A stretch of 64,000 nt of DNA from contig NZ_JAFBCX010000003.1 of NCBI RefSeq assembly GCF_016907955.1, positions 62,001 to 126,000 of the forward strand. Reading direction: 5' to 3'. The notes under the pieces are model-generated. The model had not been told where the DNA came from. It did not search any database and saw only the letters and a program-made list of their open reading frames with translations. How positions within the stretch are numbered: position 1 is the first letter of the stretch; the number at the start of each line of letters is the position of its first letter. The stretch comes from Lentzea nigeriaca (lineage in GTDB: Bacteria; Actinomycetota; Actinomycetes; Mycobacteriales; Pseudonocardiaceae). This document shows, piece by piece, positions 7,931 through 20,158 of this stretch. The translations under genes and the position numbers were made by a program.

Positions 7931-8916
7931 GCGGCGTCCTCCCACTGCAACGTGTCGACGGCGTCGAGGATCCGGTCCACGCCCGGCAGGAAGTGGTGCT
8001 CCAGCTTCGGCGGCGGATAAGGCACGTCGAACCCGGTGACCCGGCGAACCGGCGCTTCCAGGTGGTGGAAGCAGCGCTCCCCGACCCGTGCCGCGATCTC
8101 CGAGGCCACCGAGGCGAAGCCAGGTGCTTCTGCGACCACGACGGCCCTGCCGGTCTTGCGGACCTCGGCGCACACGGTGTCGTCGTCGAACGGGACGATG
8201 GAGCGCAGGTCGATCACGCCCAGGTCCCTGCCTTCGGTCGCGGCCTGCTCGGCGGCGGCCAGCGCCACCGGCACGGAGGGGCCGTAAGCGATCAACGTGG
8301 CGTCCTTGCCCTGGCGCCGGGCCACCGCGCGGCCGATCGGCGGCACGGGCACCGACACGTCGACTTCTTCCTTGGCGAAGTAGTGCTTCTTGGGCTCCAG
8401 GAAGACCACGGGGTCGGGGCTGGCGATCGCCGCGCGCAGCAGGCCGTAGGCGTCGGCGTTGGTGGCCGGTGCGACAACGGTCAAACCTGGGGTGTGCGCG
8501 TAGTAGGCCTCGGACGAGTCGCAGTGGTGCTCCACGCCACCGATCCCGCCCGCGTAGGGAATGCGGATGACGATCGGCAGCCGCACCTTGCCGCGCGTGC
8601 GGTTACCCAGCTTCGCGACGTGGCTGACGATCTGCTCGAACGCGGGGTACGCGAAGGCGTCGAACTGCATCTCGACGACCGGGCGCATGCCGTTCATGGC
8701 CATTCCCACCGCCATGCCGACGATTCCGGACTCGGCCAGCGGCGTGTCGAACACCCTGCCCTCGCCGAACTCCTGGTGGAGACCGTCGGTCACGCGGAAC
8801 ACCCCGCCCAGTTGGGCCACGTCCTCACCGAACACGACGACCGAGTCGTCCTCGGCGATGGCGTCCCGCAGCGCGGCGTTGATCGCCTGTGCCATGGTCA
8901 TCTTCGGGGCGCTCAT
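7927..8916 (-). CDS. bkdB: Branched-chain 2-oxoacid dehydrogenase E1 beta
   Basis: 329 aa transketolase-type beta subunit starting MSAPKMTMAQAINAALRDA. It has the family stretches VVVFGEDVAQLGGVF, DTPLAESGIVGMAVG and EMQFDAFAYPAFEQI. With E1 alpha it forms the alpha2beta2 thiamine-diphosphate decarboxylase for the 2-oxoacids of Val, Leu and Ile. Its start touches the E1 alpha stop at 8916 and its stop overlaps E2. The products feed anteiso/iso fatty acid and polyketide starter pools. A pyruvate dehydrogenase is the alternative, but the divergent BkdR favours the branched-chain assignment. Confidence 0.92.
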   Translation of the reverse strand: MSAPKMTMAQAINAALRDAIAEDDSVVVFGEDVAQLGGVFRVTDGLHQEFGEGRVFDTPLAESGIVGMAVGMAMNGMRPVVEMQFDAFAYPAFEQIVSHVAKLGNRTRGKVRLPIVIRIPYAGGIGGVEHHCDSSEAYYAHTPGLTVVAPATNADAYGLLRAAIASPDPVVFLEPKKHYFAKEEVDVSVPVPPIGRAVARRQGKDATLIAYGPSVPVALAAAEQAATEGRDLGVIDLRSIVPFDDDTVCAEVRKTGRAVVVAEAPGFASVASEIAARVGERCFHHLEAPVRRVTGFDVPYPPPKLEHHFLPGVDRILDAVDTLQWEDAA

Positions 8917-9992
8917 CAGGCCTCCTCGAGTTCGAGCTCTGCCCGCAGGGCCGCACGCTGTTCCACGAGCTGCGGAGTGGGGGTGGAGTAGAGGTGGGTG
9001 AACAGTTCCTCGGGATCGGCGACCGTCTCAGCGCCGACTCCGGCCCGGACCGCCGCCGCCATCTCCTCCGCGGCGGCGGTGATCTGCTGCTCGCGGTCGT
9101 CGTCGAGCGCACCGACCGCCGTCAGGTAGGTGCGCACCCGCAGCAGCGGATCACGAGGAAGCCACTCGGTGACCTCGTCGTCGGCGCGGTAGCGGCTGGC
9201 GTCGTCGGCATTGGTGTGGGACTCGATGCGGTAGGTGTCCGCCTCGACCAGCGTCGGCCCCTCCCCCGCGCGAGCCCGTGCGACGGCCTCACCGAGCACC
9301 TTTTCCAGCGCCGGCAGGTCGTTCCCGTCAACGCGCACGCCGGGCATGCCGTAGCCGATCGCCTTGGCCGCGAGGGAGGGTGCGACCGACTGGCGGGCCA
9401 GCGGCACCGAGATCGCGTATTTGTTGTTCTGCACGAAGAACACCACCGGGGCGCGGAAGACCGCGGCGAAGTTGCAGGCCTCGTGGAAGTCGCCTTCGCT
9501 GGTGGCGCCGTCGCCGCACAGCGCCATGACCACCGTGTCCTCGCCCTTGAGACGAGCCGCGTGAGCGACGCCGACCGCGTGCAACAGCTGGGTCGCCAGC
9601 GGCGTGGCCTGGGGCGCGACCTTGTGCTCGTTCGGGTCGTACCCGCAATGCCAGTCACCGCGCAGCAGAGTGAGCACCTCGACCGGGTCCACCCCACGGG
9701 CGGCGATCGCGGCCGTGTCGCGGTAGGTCGGGAACAGCCAGTCCCCGTCCGCGAGCACCGACGCACACGCGACCTGACAGGCCTCCTGCCCCCGCGAGGA
9801 CGGGTACACGGCCAGCCGTCCCTGACGGACCAGCGCCCCGCACTGCTCGTTCAGCCTGCGAGCGAACACGAGTTTGCGGTACCCCTCGACCAGCGCCTCC
9901 GGGTCGGGCGCCGACGCTCCCCTGACCAGCCGGCCGGTCTCGTCGAGCAACCGGGCCGGGGTGATGGCCGCCTTGAGCTGACCGGCACTCAA
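8916..9992 (-). CDS. bkdA: Branched-chain 2-oxoacid dehydrogenase E1 alpha
   Basis: 358 aa from the preferred start. The thiamine-diphosphate motif begins GDGATSEGDFHEACN and ends in VQNNKYAIS. EGYRKLVFARRLNEQ and YPSSRGQEACQVA are typical of E1 alpha. The frame is open to ATG 10007 and beyond, but GGAGG stands six bases before a TTG at 9992 (LSAGQLKAAI), so TTG is chosen; ATG 10007 would itself overlap that ribosome site. First gene of the operon, divergent from bkdR (161 bp gap). Confidence 0.9.
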   Translation of the reverse strand: MSAGQLKAAITPARLLDETGRLVRGASAPDPEALVEGYRKLVFARRLNEQCGALVRQGRLAVYPSSRGQEACQVACASVLADGDWLFPTYRDTAAIAARGVDPVEVLTLLRGDWHCGYDPNEHKVAPQATPLATQLLHAVGVAHAARLKGEDTVVMALCGDGATSEGDFHEACNFAAVFRAPVVFFVQNNKYAISVPLARQSVAPSLAAKAIGYGMPGVRVDGNDLPALEKVLGEAVARARAGEGPTLVEADTYRIESHTNADDASRYRADDEVTEWLPRDPLLRVRTYLTAVGALDDDREQQITAAAEEMAAAVRAGVGAETVADPEELFTHLYSTPTPQLVEQRAALRAELELEEA

Positions 9993-10153
9993 TCCACACC
10001 TCCACATGGCTTTACAGTTGTCGCGAATATTGCCTAGATTGACGGTCATTCGGCCAGATCCAGGAAGCGGTGCGAGACGATTGACTTGCGTGCACGATTC
10101 AGCAGGTCCAATTGGCTCGATGTGCCGCACTTTTGACCCCAGGAGCGAGACAC

Positions 10154-10591
10154 GTGGACACGGAGCTGGACGAGATCGACCGCCGGATCCTGCGCGAACT
10201 GGAGTCCGACGGGCGCTTGTCCGGGCGAGCGCTGGCCGAACGCGTGACGATCTCGCGCGCGAACGCCTACGCCCGTTTCGAGCGTCTCGTGGCGGACGGG
10301 GTGATCACCGGTTTCACCGCACGGGTCGACCCGCTGAAGGTCGGGCTGACCACGTCGGCCTACGTGGCGATGACGGTGCGGCAGAACACCTGGCGCGATC
10401 TGCAGGTCCAGCTGCGGGCGATCCCTGAGGTGCGGCACATGGCACTGACGGGCGGCGAGTTCGACGTGATGCTGCTCGTCAGGGCGGAGGACAACAACGC
10501 GTTGCGCCGCGTCGTCCTGGAGCAGCTGCAGACGATTCCCGGAGTGCTGTCGACCAAGACGTTCCTGATCTTCGAAGACGCCGAGAACTGA
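10154..10591 (+). CDS. bkdR: Lrp/AsnC-family regulator BkdR
   Basis: 145 aa from GTG 10154, preceded by AGGAG. The N-terminal winged HTH is LDEIDRRILRELESDGRLSG followed by ISRANAYARFERL. The C-terminal RAM/ligand domain (GLTTSAYVAMTV, GGEFDVMLLVRAED) senses amino acids in this family. It diverges from bkdA, the standard place for BkdR, and probably controls the bkd operon and itself through the 161 bp gap. A frame open to 10112 exists, but it lacks a better start. Confidence 0.88.
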   Translation: MDTELDEIDRRILRELESDGRLSGRALAERVTISRANAYARFERLVADGVITGFTARVDPLKVGLTTSAYVAMTVRQNTWRDLQVQLRAIPEVRHMALTGGEFDVMLLVRAEDNNALRRVVLEQLQTIPGVLSTKTFLIFEDAEN

Positions 10592-10612
10592 CCCTGAACC
10601 CCAACGATCGAT

Positions 10613-10628
10613 CGGCTCCCAGGAGCCG
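10613..10628 (+). terminator. Small hairpin between bkdR and the aminotransferase
   Basis: CGGCTCC (10613-10619) pairs with GGAGCCG (10622-10628) around a 2-base loop, 22 bp after the bkdR stop and 17 bp before the next ATG. It could be a weak terminator or a leader structure. There is no T-run. Confidence 0.3.
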
Positions 10629-10645
10629 GACGGAGGATTTGGCGC

Positions 10646-11713
10646 ATGACCGTGCGAACCCGTGCTGACCTGGCGTCCCTGCCCGCCTACGTGCCCGGCA
10701 GAACCATCCCGGGCGCCATCAAGCTCGCGAGCAACGAGGTGTCCGCCGGGCCGCTGCCCAGCGTCGTCAAGGCGATCGCCGAGGCGGCCACGGGCATCAA
10801 CAGGTACCCGGACTCGGGCTGCACCGACCTCACCGGCAGGCTCGCCGACAAGCTCGGCGTCCCCGCCGACCACCTCGCCCTGGGCTGCGGCTCGGTGACG
10901 CTGTGCCAGCAGCTCGTCCAGGCGACCTGCACCGAGAACGACGAGGTGCTGTTCGCGTGGCGGTCGTTCGAGGCCTACCCGATCGTCGTCCATGTCGCGG
11001 GCGCCAAGCAGATCCGCGTGCCGCTGACGTCCGAGCACGTGCACGACCTGGACGCGATGGCCGCGGCGATCACACCTCGGACCCGCATGGTGTTCGTCTG
11101 CAACCCGAACAACCCGACCGGCACCGCACTGCGCACCGACGAGATCGAGGCGTTCATCGCCCGCGTGCCCGCCGACGTGCTGGTGGTGATCGACGAGGCC
11201 TACAAGGAGTTCGTCGACGACGCGCACATCCCCGACGGCGTCGAGCTCGCCAAACAGCAGTGGGCCGCCGGCCGCGACAACGTCGCGGTGCTGCGCACGT
11301 TCTCCAAGGCCTACGGCCTGGCGGGCCTGCGGATCGGCTACGCGGTCGCCCCGCCCGCCGTCGCCGAGGCGCTGCGCAAGGTCTACGTGCCGTTCTCCGT
11401 CAACGCCCTCGCCCAGGTCGCCGCGATGGCCTCGCTGGACGCCGAGGACGAGCTGATGGTCCGCTGCCGCGCCATCGTCGCCGAACGCACCCGCGTCCGC
11501 GGCGAACTGCTCGCCATGGGCTACGAGGTGCCCGAGACCCAGGCGAACTTCGTCTGGCTGCCGCTGGGCGAGCGCACCGCCGCGTTCAACGAGCACTGCC
11601 TGACGCACAAGGTCATCGTCCGCGCGTTCGCAGGCGAAGGCGCCCGCGTGACCATCGGCGAGCCCGACGAGAACGACGCCTTCCTCGCCGCCGCCCGCGC
11701 GTTCACCTCATGA
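10646..11713 (+). CDS. Fold-type I aminotransferase, aromatic/histidinol-phosphate type
   Basis: 355 aa PLP enzyme. The Schiff-base lysine is Lys221 in [11 protein letters not shown]; other markers are [25 protein letters not shown] and DEAYKEF. In this family (HisC/Pat) actinobacterial members act on aromatic amino acids or histidinol phosphate. The gene sits between bkdR and the tyrosine catabolic operon, so making 4-hydroxyphenylpyruvate from tyrosine is a reasonable inferred role, supplying HppD. No other his genes are near, which argues against histidine synthesis but does not exclude it. GGAGG lies about 10 bases before the ATG. Confidence 0.85.
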   Translation: MTVRTRADLASLPAYVPGRTIPGAIKLASNEVSAGPLPSVVKAIAEAATGINRYPDSGCTDLTGRLADKLGVPADHLALGCGSVTLCQQLVQATCTENDEVLFAWRSFEAYPIVVHVAGAKQIRVPLTSEHVHDLDAMAAAITPRTRMVFVCNPNNPTGTALRTDEIEAFIARVPADVLVVIDEAYKEFVDDAHIPDGVELAKQQWAAGRDNVAVLRTFSKAYGLAGLRIGYAVAPPAVAEALRKVYVPFSVNALAQVAAMASLDAEDELMVRCRAIVAERTRVRGELLAMGYEVPETQANFVWLPLGERTAAFNEHCLTHKVIVRAFAGEGARVTIGEPDENDAFLAAARAFTS

Positions 11714-12089
11714 GCAGCTGAACGATCGCCGCGACTCCCACCACCACGATGACGCCGCGCAACACGGCGGTGGGAGCTTGCGGCCGATCTTGGCCGCCGA
11801 CGTCCGATGACTTCATCGCGTCCATAGTGGACGGACGATCAGCGGCTGCGACTCGGGCTGTCGGCACGACTTCGCATTGGCGGTCTGGTGACCGGCGGGA
11901 GGCCGCTGGCGGACATCACCACGGGGACCATCAGCGAGCGGGACAGCGATCTCGTTGCACGACAACAACGACACCCGTGACGGCAATCCCCAGACGTCAA
12001 CTCCGCGCACTGTCGTGACCGGCTCCTGACGGGCGCAACACGTGACTGGCACCGCCACCTGCTCTGCAGATTGTGCAGTCGCACACCGG
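11714..12089. other. Gap without a convincing gene
   Basis: On the minus strand near 11711-11830 a short frame ends in a hydrophobic helix ([20 protein letters not shown]) and stops at 11711-11713. It resembles the last transmembrane helix of a permease, but nothing upstream continues it in frame. It may be the worn 3' end of a lost membrane gene. The rest shows no start with a ribosome site and no strong hairpin. Confidence 0.3.
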
Positions 12090-12596
12090 TCAGCGGTAGC
12101 GCGGCGCCCTGGCGGCCTTGCGCCGGTCGAGCGTCTGCAGCAGCGGCATGGTGCGGAACGGGATGATCGCCGAGAGCACGACGATGCTGGCGGAACGGGC
12201 GACGAAGCGGGACCGGCCGATCTGGATCAGCGCCTCCTGCAGTCCCTGATGCGACTGGGCCGCGACCCGGCACAGGACGTCGCTGGCTCCGGTGGTGGCG
12301 TACGCCTCGAGCACACCGGGGATCGCGGCCAGCTCCTCGGCGACCTTGTCGAGCTCGCCCTGGACGGTCTGCAGCTGGACGAAGCACTGCACCGGGAAGC
12401 CGGCGGCCGCCACGTCGATGTGCGGCTGGTAGCCGGAGATCACGCCGGCCTCCTCGAGCTTGCGCAGCCGGGCCTGCACGGTCGCCCTGGCGACGTGGAT
12501 GCGGCGCGAGGTCTCGAGCACGCCGATCTGCGGATGCTCGGCGAGCGACTCCAGCAGGGCGAAGTCGATGTCGTCGAGCTGAGCGGCCTCGTTCAT
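12090..12596 (-). CDS. Lrp/AsnC-family regulator, HpdR-like
   Basis: 168 aa. The N-terminal HTH is LDDIDFALLESLAEHPQIGV followed by VARATVQARLRKLEEAG. The C-terminal RAM domain is GFPVQCFVQLQ... and GASDVLCRV. It is divergent from hppD across 158 bp, where an AsnC-type HpdR is known to act on 4-hydroxyphenylpyruvate dioxygenase genes in Streptomyces. By analogy it probably senses tyrosine or 4-hydroxyphenylpyruvate and controls the operon to its right. The gap contains GCAATTTGC and TTGCATAGTTGCA repeats that could be its sites. Confidence 0.85.
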   Translation of the reverse strand: MNEAAQLDDIDFALLESLAEHPQIGVLETSRRIHVARATVQARLRKLEEAGVISGYQPHIDVAAAGFPVQCFVQLQTVQGELDKVAEELAAIPGVLEAYATTGASDVLCRVAAQSHQGLQEALIQIGRSRFVARSASIVVLSAIIPFRTMPLLQTLDRRKAARAPRYR

Positions 12597-12721
12597 GGCG
12601 CCCTCTGCTAGGCAATTTGCATAGTTGCAGTGGGGTTCGTCTGAGCGAGAGTAGCAGTGTGCGCATCGTTGTTTGGTGATGTTGCCGAGCTTCTCGCAGT
12701 CTCCGCATGCTCCGTGCCTAG

Positions 12722-14825
<2,104 letters not shown>

Positions 14826-14835
14826 GGAACACGCG

Positions 14836-16164
14836 ATGACCTCGTACCTGTCCGGCTTCGGCAACGGCTTCGAGACCGAGGCCCTTCCCGGTGCCCTTCC
14901 GGTCGGCCGCAACTCGCCGCAGCGATGTGCCTACGGGTTGTACGCCGAGCAGCTGAGCGGCTCGCCGTTCACCGCCCCGCGCGCCAGCAACGAGCGTTCC
15001 TGGCTCTACCGGATCCGTCCGAGTGTCGCCCACTGGGGTGAGTTCAGCCTCGTGCCGACCGAGGCGGGCAGCCCCACGGAGTCCGTGAAGCACTGGCGCT
15101 CGGCCCCGGACGACGCCCCCAAGGTGCCGATCGCGCAAATGCGGTGGGACCCGCACCCACTGCCGGACACCGAGCGGACCACGTTCATCACGGGCATCCG
15201 CACGATCACGACCGGCGGTGACGTCGAGGCGCAGACGGGCTTCGCCAACAGCGTCTACACGATCACGGACTCGATGGTCGACGAGTACTTCTACAACGGC
15301 GACGCCGAGATGCTCTTCGTCCTCGAGCACAACCCGGTCCGGTTCTGCACCGAGTTCGGCGTCATCGACGCGGCACCCGGTGAGATCGTGGTCGTCCCCC
15401 GCGGTGTGAAGCTGCGCGTCGAGGTGCCGGAAGGTCCCGCCCGCGGCTACCTCTGCGAGAACTACGGCGGCGCCTTCACGCTGCCCGAGCGCGGCCCGAT
15501 CGGCGCGAACTGCCTGGCCAACCCACGCGACTTCCTCACGCCCGTCGCGGCGTTCGAGGACCGCGAAGTGCCCTCGACGCTCTACGTGAAGTGGGGCGGC
15601 GACCTGTGGCGGACGACGCTCGGCCACTCACCGCTCGACGTGGTCGCCTGGCACGGCAACTACGCGCCGTACAAGTACGACGTGCGACGGTTCTCGCCGG
15701 TGGGCCCACTGCTCTTCGACCACGCGGACCCCTCGATCTTCACCGTGCTCACCTCGCCGAGCGAGACGCCGGGGACAGCCAACATCGACTTCGTCTGCTT
15801 CCCCGAGCGCTGGATGGTGGCCGAGGACACCTTCCGCCCGCCGTGGTACCACATGAACATCATGAGCGAGTTCATGGGACTCGTGTACGGCGTCTACGAC
15901 GCCAAGCCCGGCGGCGGGTTCGCGCCAGGTGGCATCAGCCTCCACAACTGCATGATGCCCCACGGTCCGGATGCCAAGGCGTTCGAAGCAGGCAGCACGG
16001 AGGAGATGAAGCCGGTCAAGCAGGAGGGCACCCTCGCCTTCATGTTCGAGACCCGCTTCCCCCAGCGGGTCACGGCGTACGCCGCCGAGTCACCGCAGCG
16101 CCAGCGGGACTACGCGAACTGCTGGAGCGGTCTGGTCAAGCGCTTCACCCCGGAGCAGCCGTGA
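14836..16164 (+). CDS. hmgA: Homogentisate 1,2-dioxygenase
   Basis: 442 aa, full length. It starts [19 protein letters not shown] as the family does. The Fe(II) ligands are His339 and Glu345 in [12 protein letters not shown] and His376 in MMPHGPD, in the same arrangement as human HGD His335/Glu341/His371. It cleaves homogentisate to maleylacetoacetate. The ATG comes 10 bp after the previous stop, and its own stop overlaps fahA (GTGA). Confidence 0.97.
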   Translation: MTSYLSGFGNGFETEALPGALPVGRNSPQRCAYGLYAEQLSGSPFTAPRASNERSWLYRIRPSVAHWGEFSLVPTEAGSPTESVKHWRSAPDDAPKVPIAQMRWDPHPLPDTERTTFITGIRTITTGGDVEAQTGFANSVYTITDSMVDEYFYNGDAEMLFVLEHNPVRFCTEFGVIDAAPGEIVVVPRGVKLRVEVPEGPARGYLCENYGGAFTLPERGPIGANCLANPRDFLTPVAAFEDREVPSTLYVKWGGDLWRTTLGHSPLDVVAWHGNYAPYKYDVRRFSPVGPLLFDHADPSIFTVLTSPSETPGTANIDFVCFPERWMVAEDTFRPPWYHMNIMSEFMGLVYGVYDAKPGGGFAPGGISLHNCMMPHGPDAKAFEAGSTEEMKPVKQEGTLAFMFETRFPQRVTAYAAESPQRQRDYANCWSGLVKRFTPEQP

Positions 16165-17489
16165 GCGCCCTGGCCGACCTCGACGTGACGCACGACCCGA
16201 GCCTGCGCAGCTGGGTCGCGTCGGCGGGTGAGGGAAGCGACTTCCCGCTGCAGAACCTGCCGTTCGGTGTGGTCGCACCCCGCGCGGGCGGAGCACCACG
16301 CGGGGTCGTGCGGATCGGCGACGACGTGCTCGACCTGACCGGGCTCGCCGTCGCGGGCCTGCTCGAGGACGAGGCGCTGGCTGCCGCGAAGGCCGCTGGC
16401 GAGGAGTCTCTCAACGCGCTCTTCGCGCTGGGCGCCGGCCCGCGGCGGGCCCTGCGGACGGCACTGCACGGGCTGCTCGTCGAGGGCTCCCCGGCGCAGG
16501 AGCAGGTCGCGGCACTGCTCACCCCGGTGGCCGACGTCGACGTCCTGCTCCCCGGTGCGATCGGCGACTACACCGACTTCTACGTCGGCATCCACCACGC
16601 TGTGAACGTGGGCTCGATCTTCCGGCCAGACAACCCGCTGCTGCCCAACTACAAGTGGGTGCCCATCGGCTACCACGGCCGGGCGTCCAGCATCGGCGTC
16701 AGCGGCGGCACCGTCGTGCGGCCGCTCGGTCAGACGAAGCGCCCCGACGCCGACGCGCCGACGTTCGTCCCGACCCAGCGGCTCGACATCGAGCTGGAGC
16801 TGGGGATCTGGATCGGCCCTGGCAACGAGCTCGGCGAGCCGATCGCGCTCGACGAGGCCGAGGACCACGTCGCCGGCTTCTGCCTGCTCAACGACTGGAG
16901 CGCACGCGACGTCCAGGCCTGGGAGTACCAGCCGCTGGGCCCGTTCCTGGCGAAGAACTTCGCCTCGACCGTCTCGGCGTGGGTGGTCACCCCCGAGGCG
17001 CTGGCGCCGTACCGGACGCCGTGGGACCGTCCCGCCGCCGACCCCGCCCCACTGCCGCACCTCGACTCCGAGGCACACCGGCGGAGCTGCGGCTTCGACA
17101 TCGACCTCGAGGTCCACCTGGCCACCGCGCGGATGCGGGCGGCGGGCGAGGAGCCCGCGCTCGTCAGCTCCTCGTCGACACGGCACATGTACTGGTCGGT
17201 CGCGCAGATGATCACCCATCACACCAGCAACGGCTGCAGCCTGCGGCCCGGCGACCTGTTCGGCAGCGGCACGATCTCCGGTCCGACGCCGGGATCGGAG
17301 GGCAGCTTCCTCGAACTCAGCCACGGCGGAACCGAGCCCATCACGTTGCCCAACGGCGAGAAACGGACCTTCCTGCTCGACGGCGACGAGGTCGTCCTGC
17401 GCGCTCGCGCCCACCGCGAGGGCGCCGCCCCGATCGGCTTCGGCGAGTGCCGGGCCGCGGTCTCTCCCTCTCCCGGAGGCACGCGGTGA
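16161..17489 (+). CDS. fahA: Fumarylacetoacetase
   Basis: 442 aa from GTG 16161, which overlaps the hmgA stop; the frame is open further upstream inside hmgA, but only this start gives the family N-terminus. Catalytic and metal positions are visible: [13 protein letters not shown] (metal Asp and catalytic His), DIELELGIW (two metal Glu) and LLNDWSARD (metal Asp). [17 protein letters not shown] is also conserved. It hydrolyses fumarylacetoacetate to fumarate and acetoacetate. Its stop overlaps scoA. Confidence 0.96.
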   Translation: MSALADLDVTHDPSLRSWVASAGEGSDFPLQNLPFGVVAPRAGGAPRGVVRIGDDVLDLTGLAVAGLLEDEALAAAKAAGEESLNALFALGAGPRRALRTALHGLLVEGSPAQEQVAALLTPVADVDVLLPGAIGDYTDFYVGIHHAVNVGSIFRPDNPLLPNYKWVPIGYHGRASSIGVSGGTVVRPLGQTKRPDADAPTFVPTQRLDIELELGIWIGPGNELGEPIALDEAEDHVAGFCLLNDWSARDVQAWEYQPLGPFLAKNFASTVSAWVVTPEALAPYRTPWDRPAADPAPLPHLDSEAHRRSCGFDIDLEVHLATARMRAAGEEPALVSSSSTRHMYWSVAQMITHHTSNGCSLRPGDLFGSGTISGPTPGSEGSFLELSHGGTEPITLPNGEKRTFLLDGDEVVLRARAHREGAAPIGFGECRAAVSPSPGGTR

Positions 17490-18253
17490 TCGACAAGGTG
17501 CTCCACGACGCGGCCGCGGCGGTGGCGGACATCCCGTCCGGGGCGAGCATCGCGGTCGGCGGCTTCGGGCTGTGCGGCATCCCGTCCGCGCTCATCGAAG
17601 CCCTGCTGGACCACGGAGCCGCAGACCTCGAGGTGGTCTCCAACAACTGCGGCGTCGACGACTGGGGCCTCGGCCGTCTGCTGCAGGCCGGCAGGCTGCG
17701 GCGCATCGTGTCGTCGTATGTCGGGGAGAACAAGGAGTTCGCCCGCCAGTACCTCGCCGGAGAGCTCGAAGTGGAGCTCACGCCGCAGGGCACGCTCGCC
17801 GAACGCATGCGCGCGGGCGGCTCCGGCATCCCGGCGTTCTTCACCGCGACCGGGGCCGGCACGCAGGTGGCCGAGGGCGGCATCCCGTGGAGGTACGACG
17901 TCGAGGGCAACGTGGTCGTGAGCTCCCCGGCCAAGGAGACCAGGCGGTTCACGGTCGACGGCCGCGAGCGCGAGTACGTCCTGGAGCAGGCGATCATCGC
18001 CGACTTCGCCCTCGTCCGCGCGAGCAAAGGCGACCGTCACGGCAACCTCGTCTTCCGGCGTGCCGCGCGCAACTTCAACCCACTCGCGGCGATGTGCGGC
18101 CGCATCACGATCGCCGAGGTCGAGGAGCTCGTCGACCCCGGCGAACTCGACCCCGACCAGATCCACACCCCAGGTGTCTTCGTCCAGCGCGTCGTCGCGC
18201 TCCCGCCGGAGGCGGCCGCCGACAAGCGCATCGAGAAGAGGACGGTCCGTTGA
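17486..18253 (+). CDS. scoA: Succinyl-CoA:3-oxoacid CoA-transferase subunit A
   Basis: 255 aa from GTG 17486 (GTGA overlap with fahA). The glycine-rich CoA-binding stretch [18 protein letters not shown] and [11 protein letters not shown] are typical of the alpha subunit. With ScoB it moves CoA from succinyl-CoA to acetoacetate, the last product of tyrosine breakdown, giving acetoacetyl-CoA for thiolysis. A 3-oxoadipate transferase (PcaI) is related, but the operon favours acetoacetate. Confidence 0.93.
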   Translation: MIDKVLHDAAAAVADIPSGASIAVGGFGLCGIPSALIEALLDHGAADLEVVSNNCGVDDWGLGRLLQAGRLRRIVSSYVGENKEFARQYLAGELEVELTPQGTLAERMRAGGSGIPAFFTATGAGTQVAEGGIPWRYDVEGNVVVSSPAKETRRFTVDGREREYVLEQAIIADFALVRASKGDRHGNLVFRRAARNFNPLAAMCGRITIAEVEELVDPGELDPDQIHTPGVFVQRVVALPPEAAADKRIEKRTVR

Positions 18254-18876
18254 GCTGGACCAGGGAGCAGATGGCCGCACGCGCCGCGGCCGAACTCGAG
18301 GACGGCGCCTACGTCAACCTCGGCATCGGGCTGCCGACCCTCGTACCGAACCACGTACCGGAGGGCGTCGAACTGGTCCTGCAGTCGGAGAACGGCATCC
18401 TCGGCGTCGGGCCCTACCCCGACGAGCAGCACGTCGACGCGGACCTCGTCAACGCCGGCAAGGAGACGGTCACGGTGCGTCCGGGCGCGAGCTTCTTCGA
18501 CTCCGCCACGTCGTTCGGCATGATCCGCGGTGGCAAGATCGACAGCGCCGTCCTCGGCGCCATGCAGGTCTCGGCGACCGGCGACATCGCCAACTGGATG
18601 ATCCCCGGCAAGATGGTCAAGGGCATGGGCGGGGCGATGGACCTGGTCCACGGCGCTCGCAAGATCATCGTCCTCATGGAGCACGTCGCCAGGGACGGGT
18701 CATTCAAGATCGTGAGCGAGTGCAGCCTCCCACTGACCGGCAGGGCCGTCGTCCAGCGGATCATCACCGACCTCTGCGTCCTCGACGTGACCGCCGACGG
18801 GCTGCGGCTGGTCGAGTTGGCACCAGGGGTCACCGAGGACGAGGTGCGCGCGAAGACGGAGCCCGCCCTGCGCTGA
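18250..18876 (+). CDS. scoB: Succinyl-CoA:3-oxoacid CoA-transferase subunit B
   Basis: 208 aa. The start is TTG 18250, overlapping the scoA stop as TTGA; the next in-frame ATG would trim conserved residues ([12 protein letters not shown]). The catalytic glutamate that forms the CoA thioester is in [12 protein letters not shown], and the [12 protein letters not shown] motif follows. It is the last gene of the homogentisate operon. Confidence 0.93.
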   Translation: MSWTREQMAARAAAELEDGAYVNLGIGLPTLVPNHVPEGVELVLQSENGILGVGPYPDEQHVDADLVNAGKETVTVRPGASFFDSATSFGMIRGGKIDSAVLGAMQVSATGDIANWMIPGKMVKGMGGAMDLVHGARKIIVLMEHVARDGSFKIVSECSLPLTGRAVVQRIITDLCVLDVTADGLRLVELAPGVTEDEVRAKTEPALR

Positions 18877-19382
18877 CGGGCACACCGGGCCGAGCCGGTG
18901 TCGTCGTCAGCGCACATGTACTCCCGGTGTTGAACGGCAACGGGTTCTGGTTCAACCCTGTTCAAACCGCAGTCAGTGCGGCAGAACGTTCCAACGTTGT
19001 GGGTTCTCGAAGTCTTGCTTGAACAGCAGGTCAGCAGCGACATGTGCGACGATATGTACTGACTTCAGTTCACACTGAAACAACTGTGAATACTGGCGAG
19101 CCGCGACTGCTCGACCATCCACGCATGCTCGACCTCGCCGGCCAAACGGCGAACGTCGACCTGAGCGAAGCCGACGTGCAACACCGACGCCGGACACCTC
19201 GCACTGCTCTACGTCGCAGCCCGGCTGCTACACCGGACCTCTCCGCACCGCTCAGAAAGCTCGTCGAGACCTTGTGAACCGTAGAACGTGCCGTTCATCG
19301 CGGGGCGACGCATCGCGCGTCGACGAGCACAGTCGTCAGGCCCGGAGCCATCAACGCTCCGAGCCTGCGACCAGGTTTTCGG
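18877..19382. other. 506 bp gap between convergent genes, with small inverted repeats
   Basis: No gene is supported. An inverted repeat GTTGAAC (18929-18935) / GTTCAAC (18950-18956) could end the homogentisate transcript. Overlapping palindromes lie at 19064-19090: TTCAGT/ACTGAA (19064-19079) and TTCACA/TGTGAA (19069-19090). A 77-codon plus-strand frame at 19044-19277 has no ribosome site and no family look. The 3' part holds the terminator of the DUF4360 gene. Confidence 0.4.
19337..19367 (-). terminator. Hairpin terminator of the DUF4360 gene
   Basis: CAGGCCCGGAGC (19337-19348) and GCTCCGAGCCTG (19356-19367) pair at 11 of 12 positions with a 7-base loop, 15 bp beyond the stop of the minus-strand gene. 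A T-run is lacking, as often in actinobacteria. Confidence 0.6.
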
Positions 19383-19991
19383 TTACGGGCAACGCTTCCA
19401 GGAGAAGAAGTAGTCCGTCTTGGCGTGGCCGTCGAGCGAGTCCATCGCCATGAAGCTCGCCTTCTTCGAATCCGACGTGCCCACGTTGACCCGCAGCTCG
19501 GTGTTGATGTTGAGGTTCCTGTTCACACCACAGGGCGGGTAGATGATCGGCGAGCCCACGTCCGTGGCCTGCCACTCGTCATCCACCGGGCCCTGCCAGT
19601 TGTGGCTGCGGTAGCCCGTGTCCGTCATGCCCTGGAAGTAGTAGCTGGACCTCAGGGAACTGGTGGCACCGCGTTCGAGGTGGAGGTAGCCGGCGTAGTC
19701 GACCTTGGAGATGCCGTAGACGAAGCCCTCCGGCGCGTTCACCCTGACGCTCAGCTGGCAGTTCTTGCGGAAGTCCGTCGGCGCGGCACCAGGGCCGACC
19801 TTGGCCGCATAGCTGCTGAAGACCACGTGGAAGGCGGAGTTGTCCGGTGACACCGTCACCGAGGTGGTGCCTTTGGGACAGCCGCTTCCGTTGATCGTGT
19901 CGATGGTGACCGCGCCGGGTGGCGGGATGTCGGCCTGTGGGAGGACGACGGTGGACATCGCCATGGCCGCGGCGACAATCGCGTGGATCAT
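19383..19991 (-). CDS. Secreted DUF4360 protein
   Basis: 202 aa from ATG 19991, with AAGG upstream. A short signal peptide (MIHAIVAAAMAMSTVVLPQA) is followed by the DUF4360 domain, recognisable from INGSGCPKGTTSVTVSPDN, PTDFRKNCQLSV, YYFQGMTD, PPCGVNRNLNINTELRV and a C-terminal FSWKRCP. Conserved cysteines suggest disulfides outside the cell. The function of this family is not known. It is monocistronic, with its own hairpin downstream. Confidence 0.88.
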   Translation of the reverse strand: MIHAIVAAAMAMSTVVLPQADIPPPGAVTIDTINGSGCPKGTTSVTVSPDNSAFHVVFSSYAAKVGPGAAPTDFRKNCQLSVRVNAPEGFVYGISKVDYAGYLHLERGATSSLRSSYYFQGMTDTGYRSHNWQGPVDDEWQATDVGSPIIYPPCGVNRNLNINTELRVNVGTSDSKKASFMAMDSLDGHAKTDYFFSWKRCP

Positions 19992-20158
19992 TGGACACCT
20001 TCCGGCTCGTACGCTGGGCAGCGGCGGCGAAGATGTACCCAACACGATGACGGCGGCTTGGCGGGGTTCCTGCCACCTTGCGATTACCTGACGATCGCTC
20101 CTCCCCTCTCCTGCTCATCTCAGTCCGGGCTCGCCTCCGACCGCGCGCCCGCGAGCAC

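Noticed and set aside
10646..11713. Histidine biosynthesis gene hisC
   Set aside because: It cannot be excluded by sequence, but no other his genes are present and the neighbours are amino-acid catabolic, so the symbol was not assigned.
11749..12018. 89-codon plus-strand gene
   Set aside because: The composition is Arg/Thr/His-rich and typical of a shadow frame; no ribosome site is seen.
19044..19277. 77-codon plus-strand gene
   Set aside because: It has no ribosome site and no recognisable family, and its start lies in a palindromic regulatory-looking stretch.
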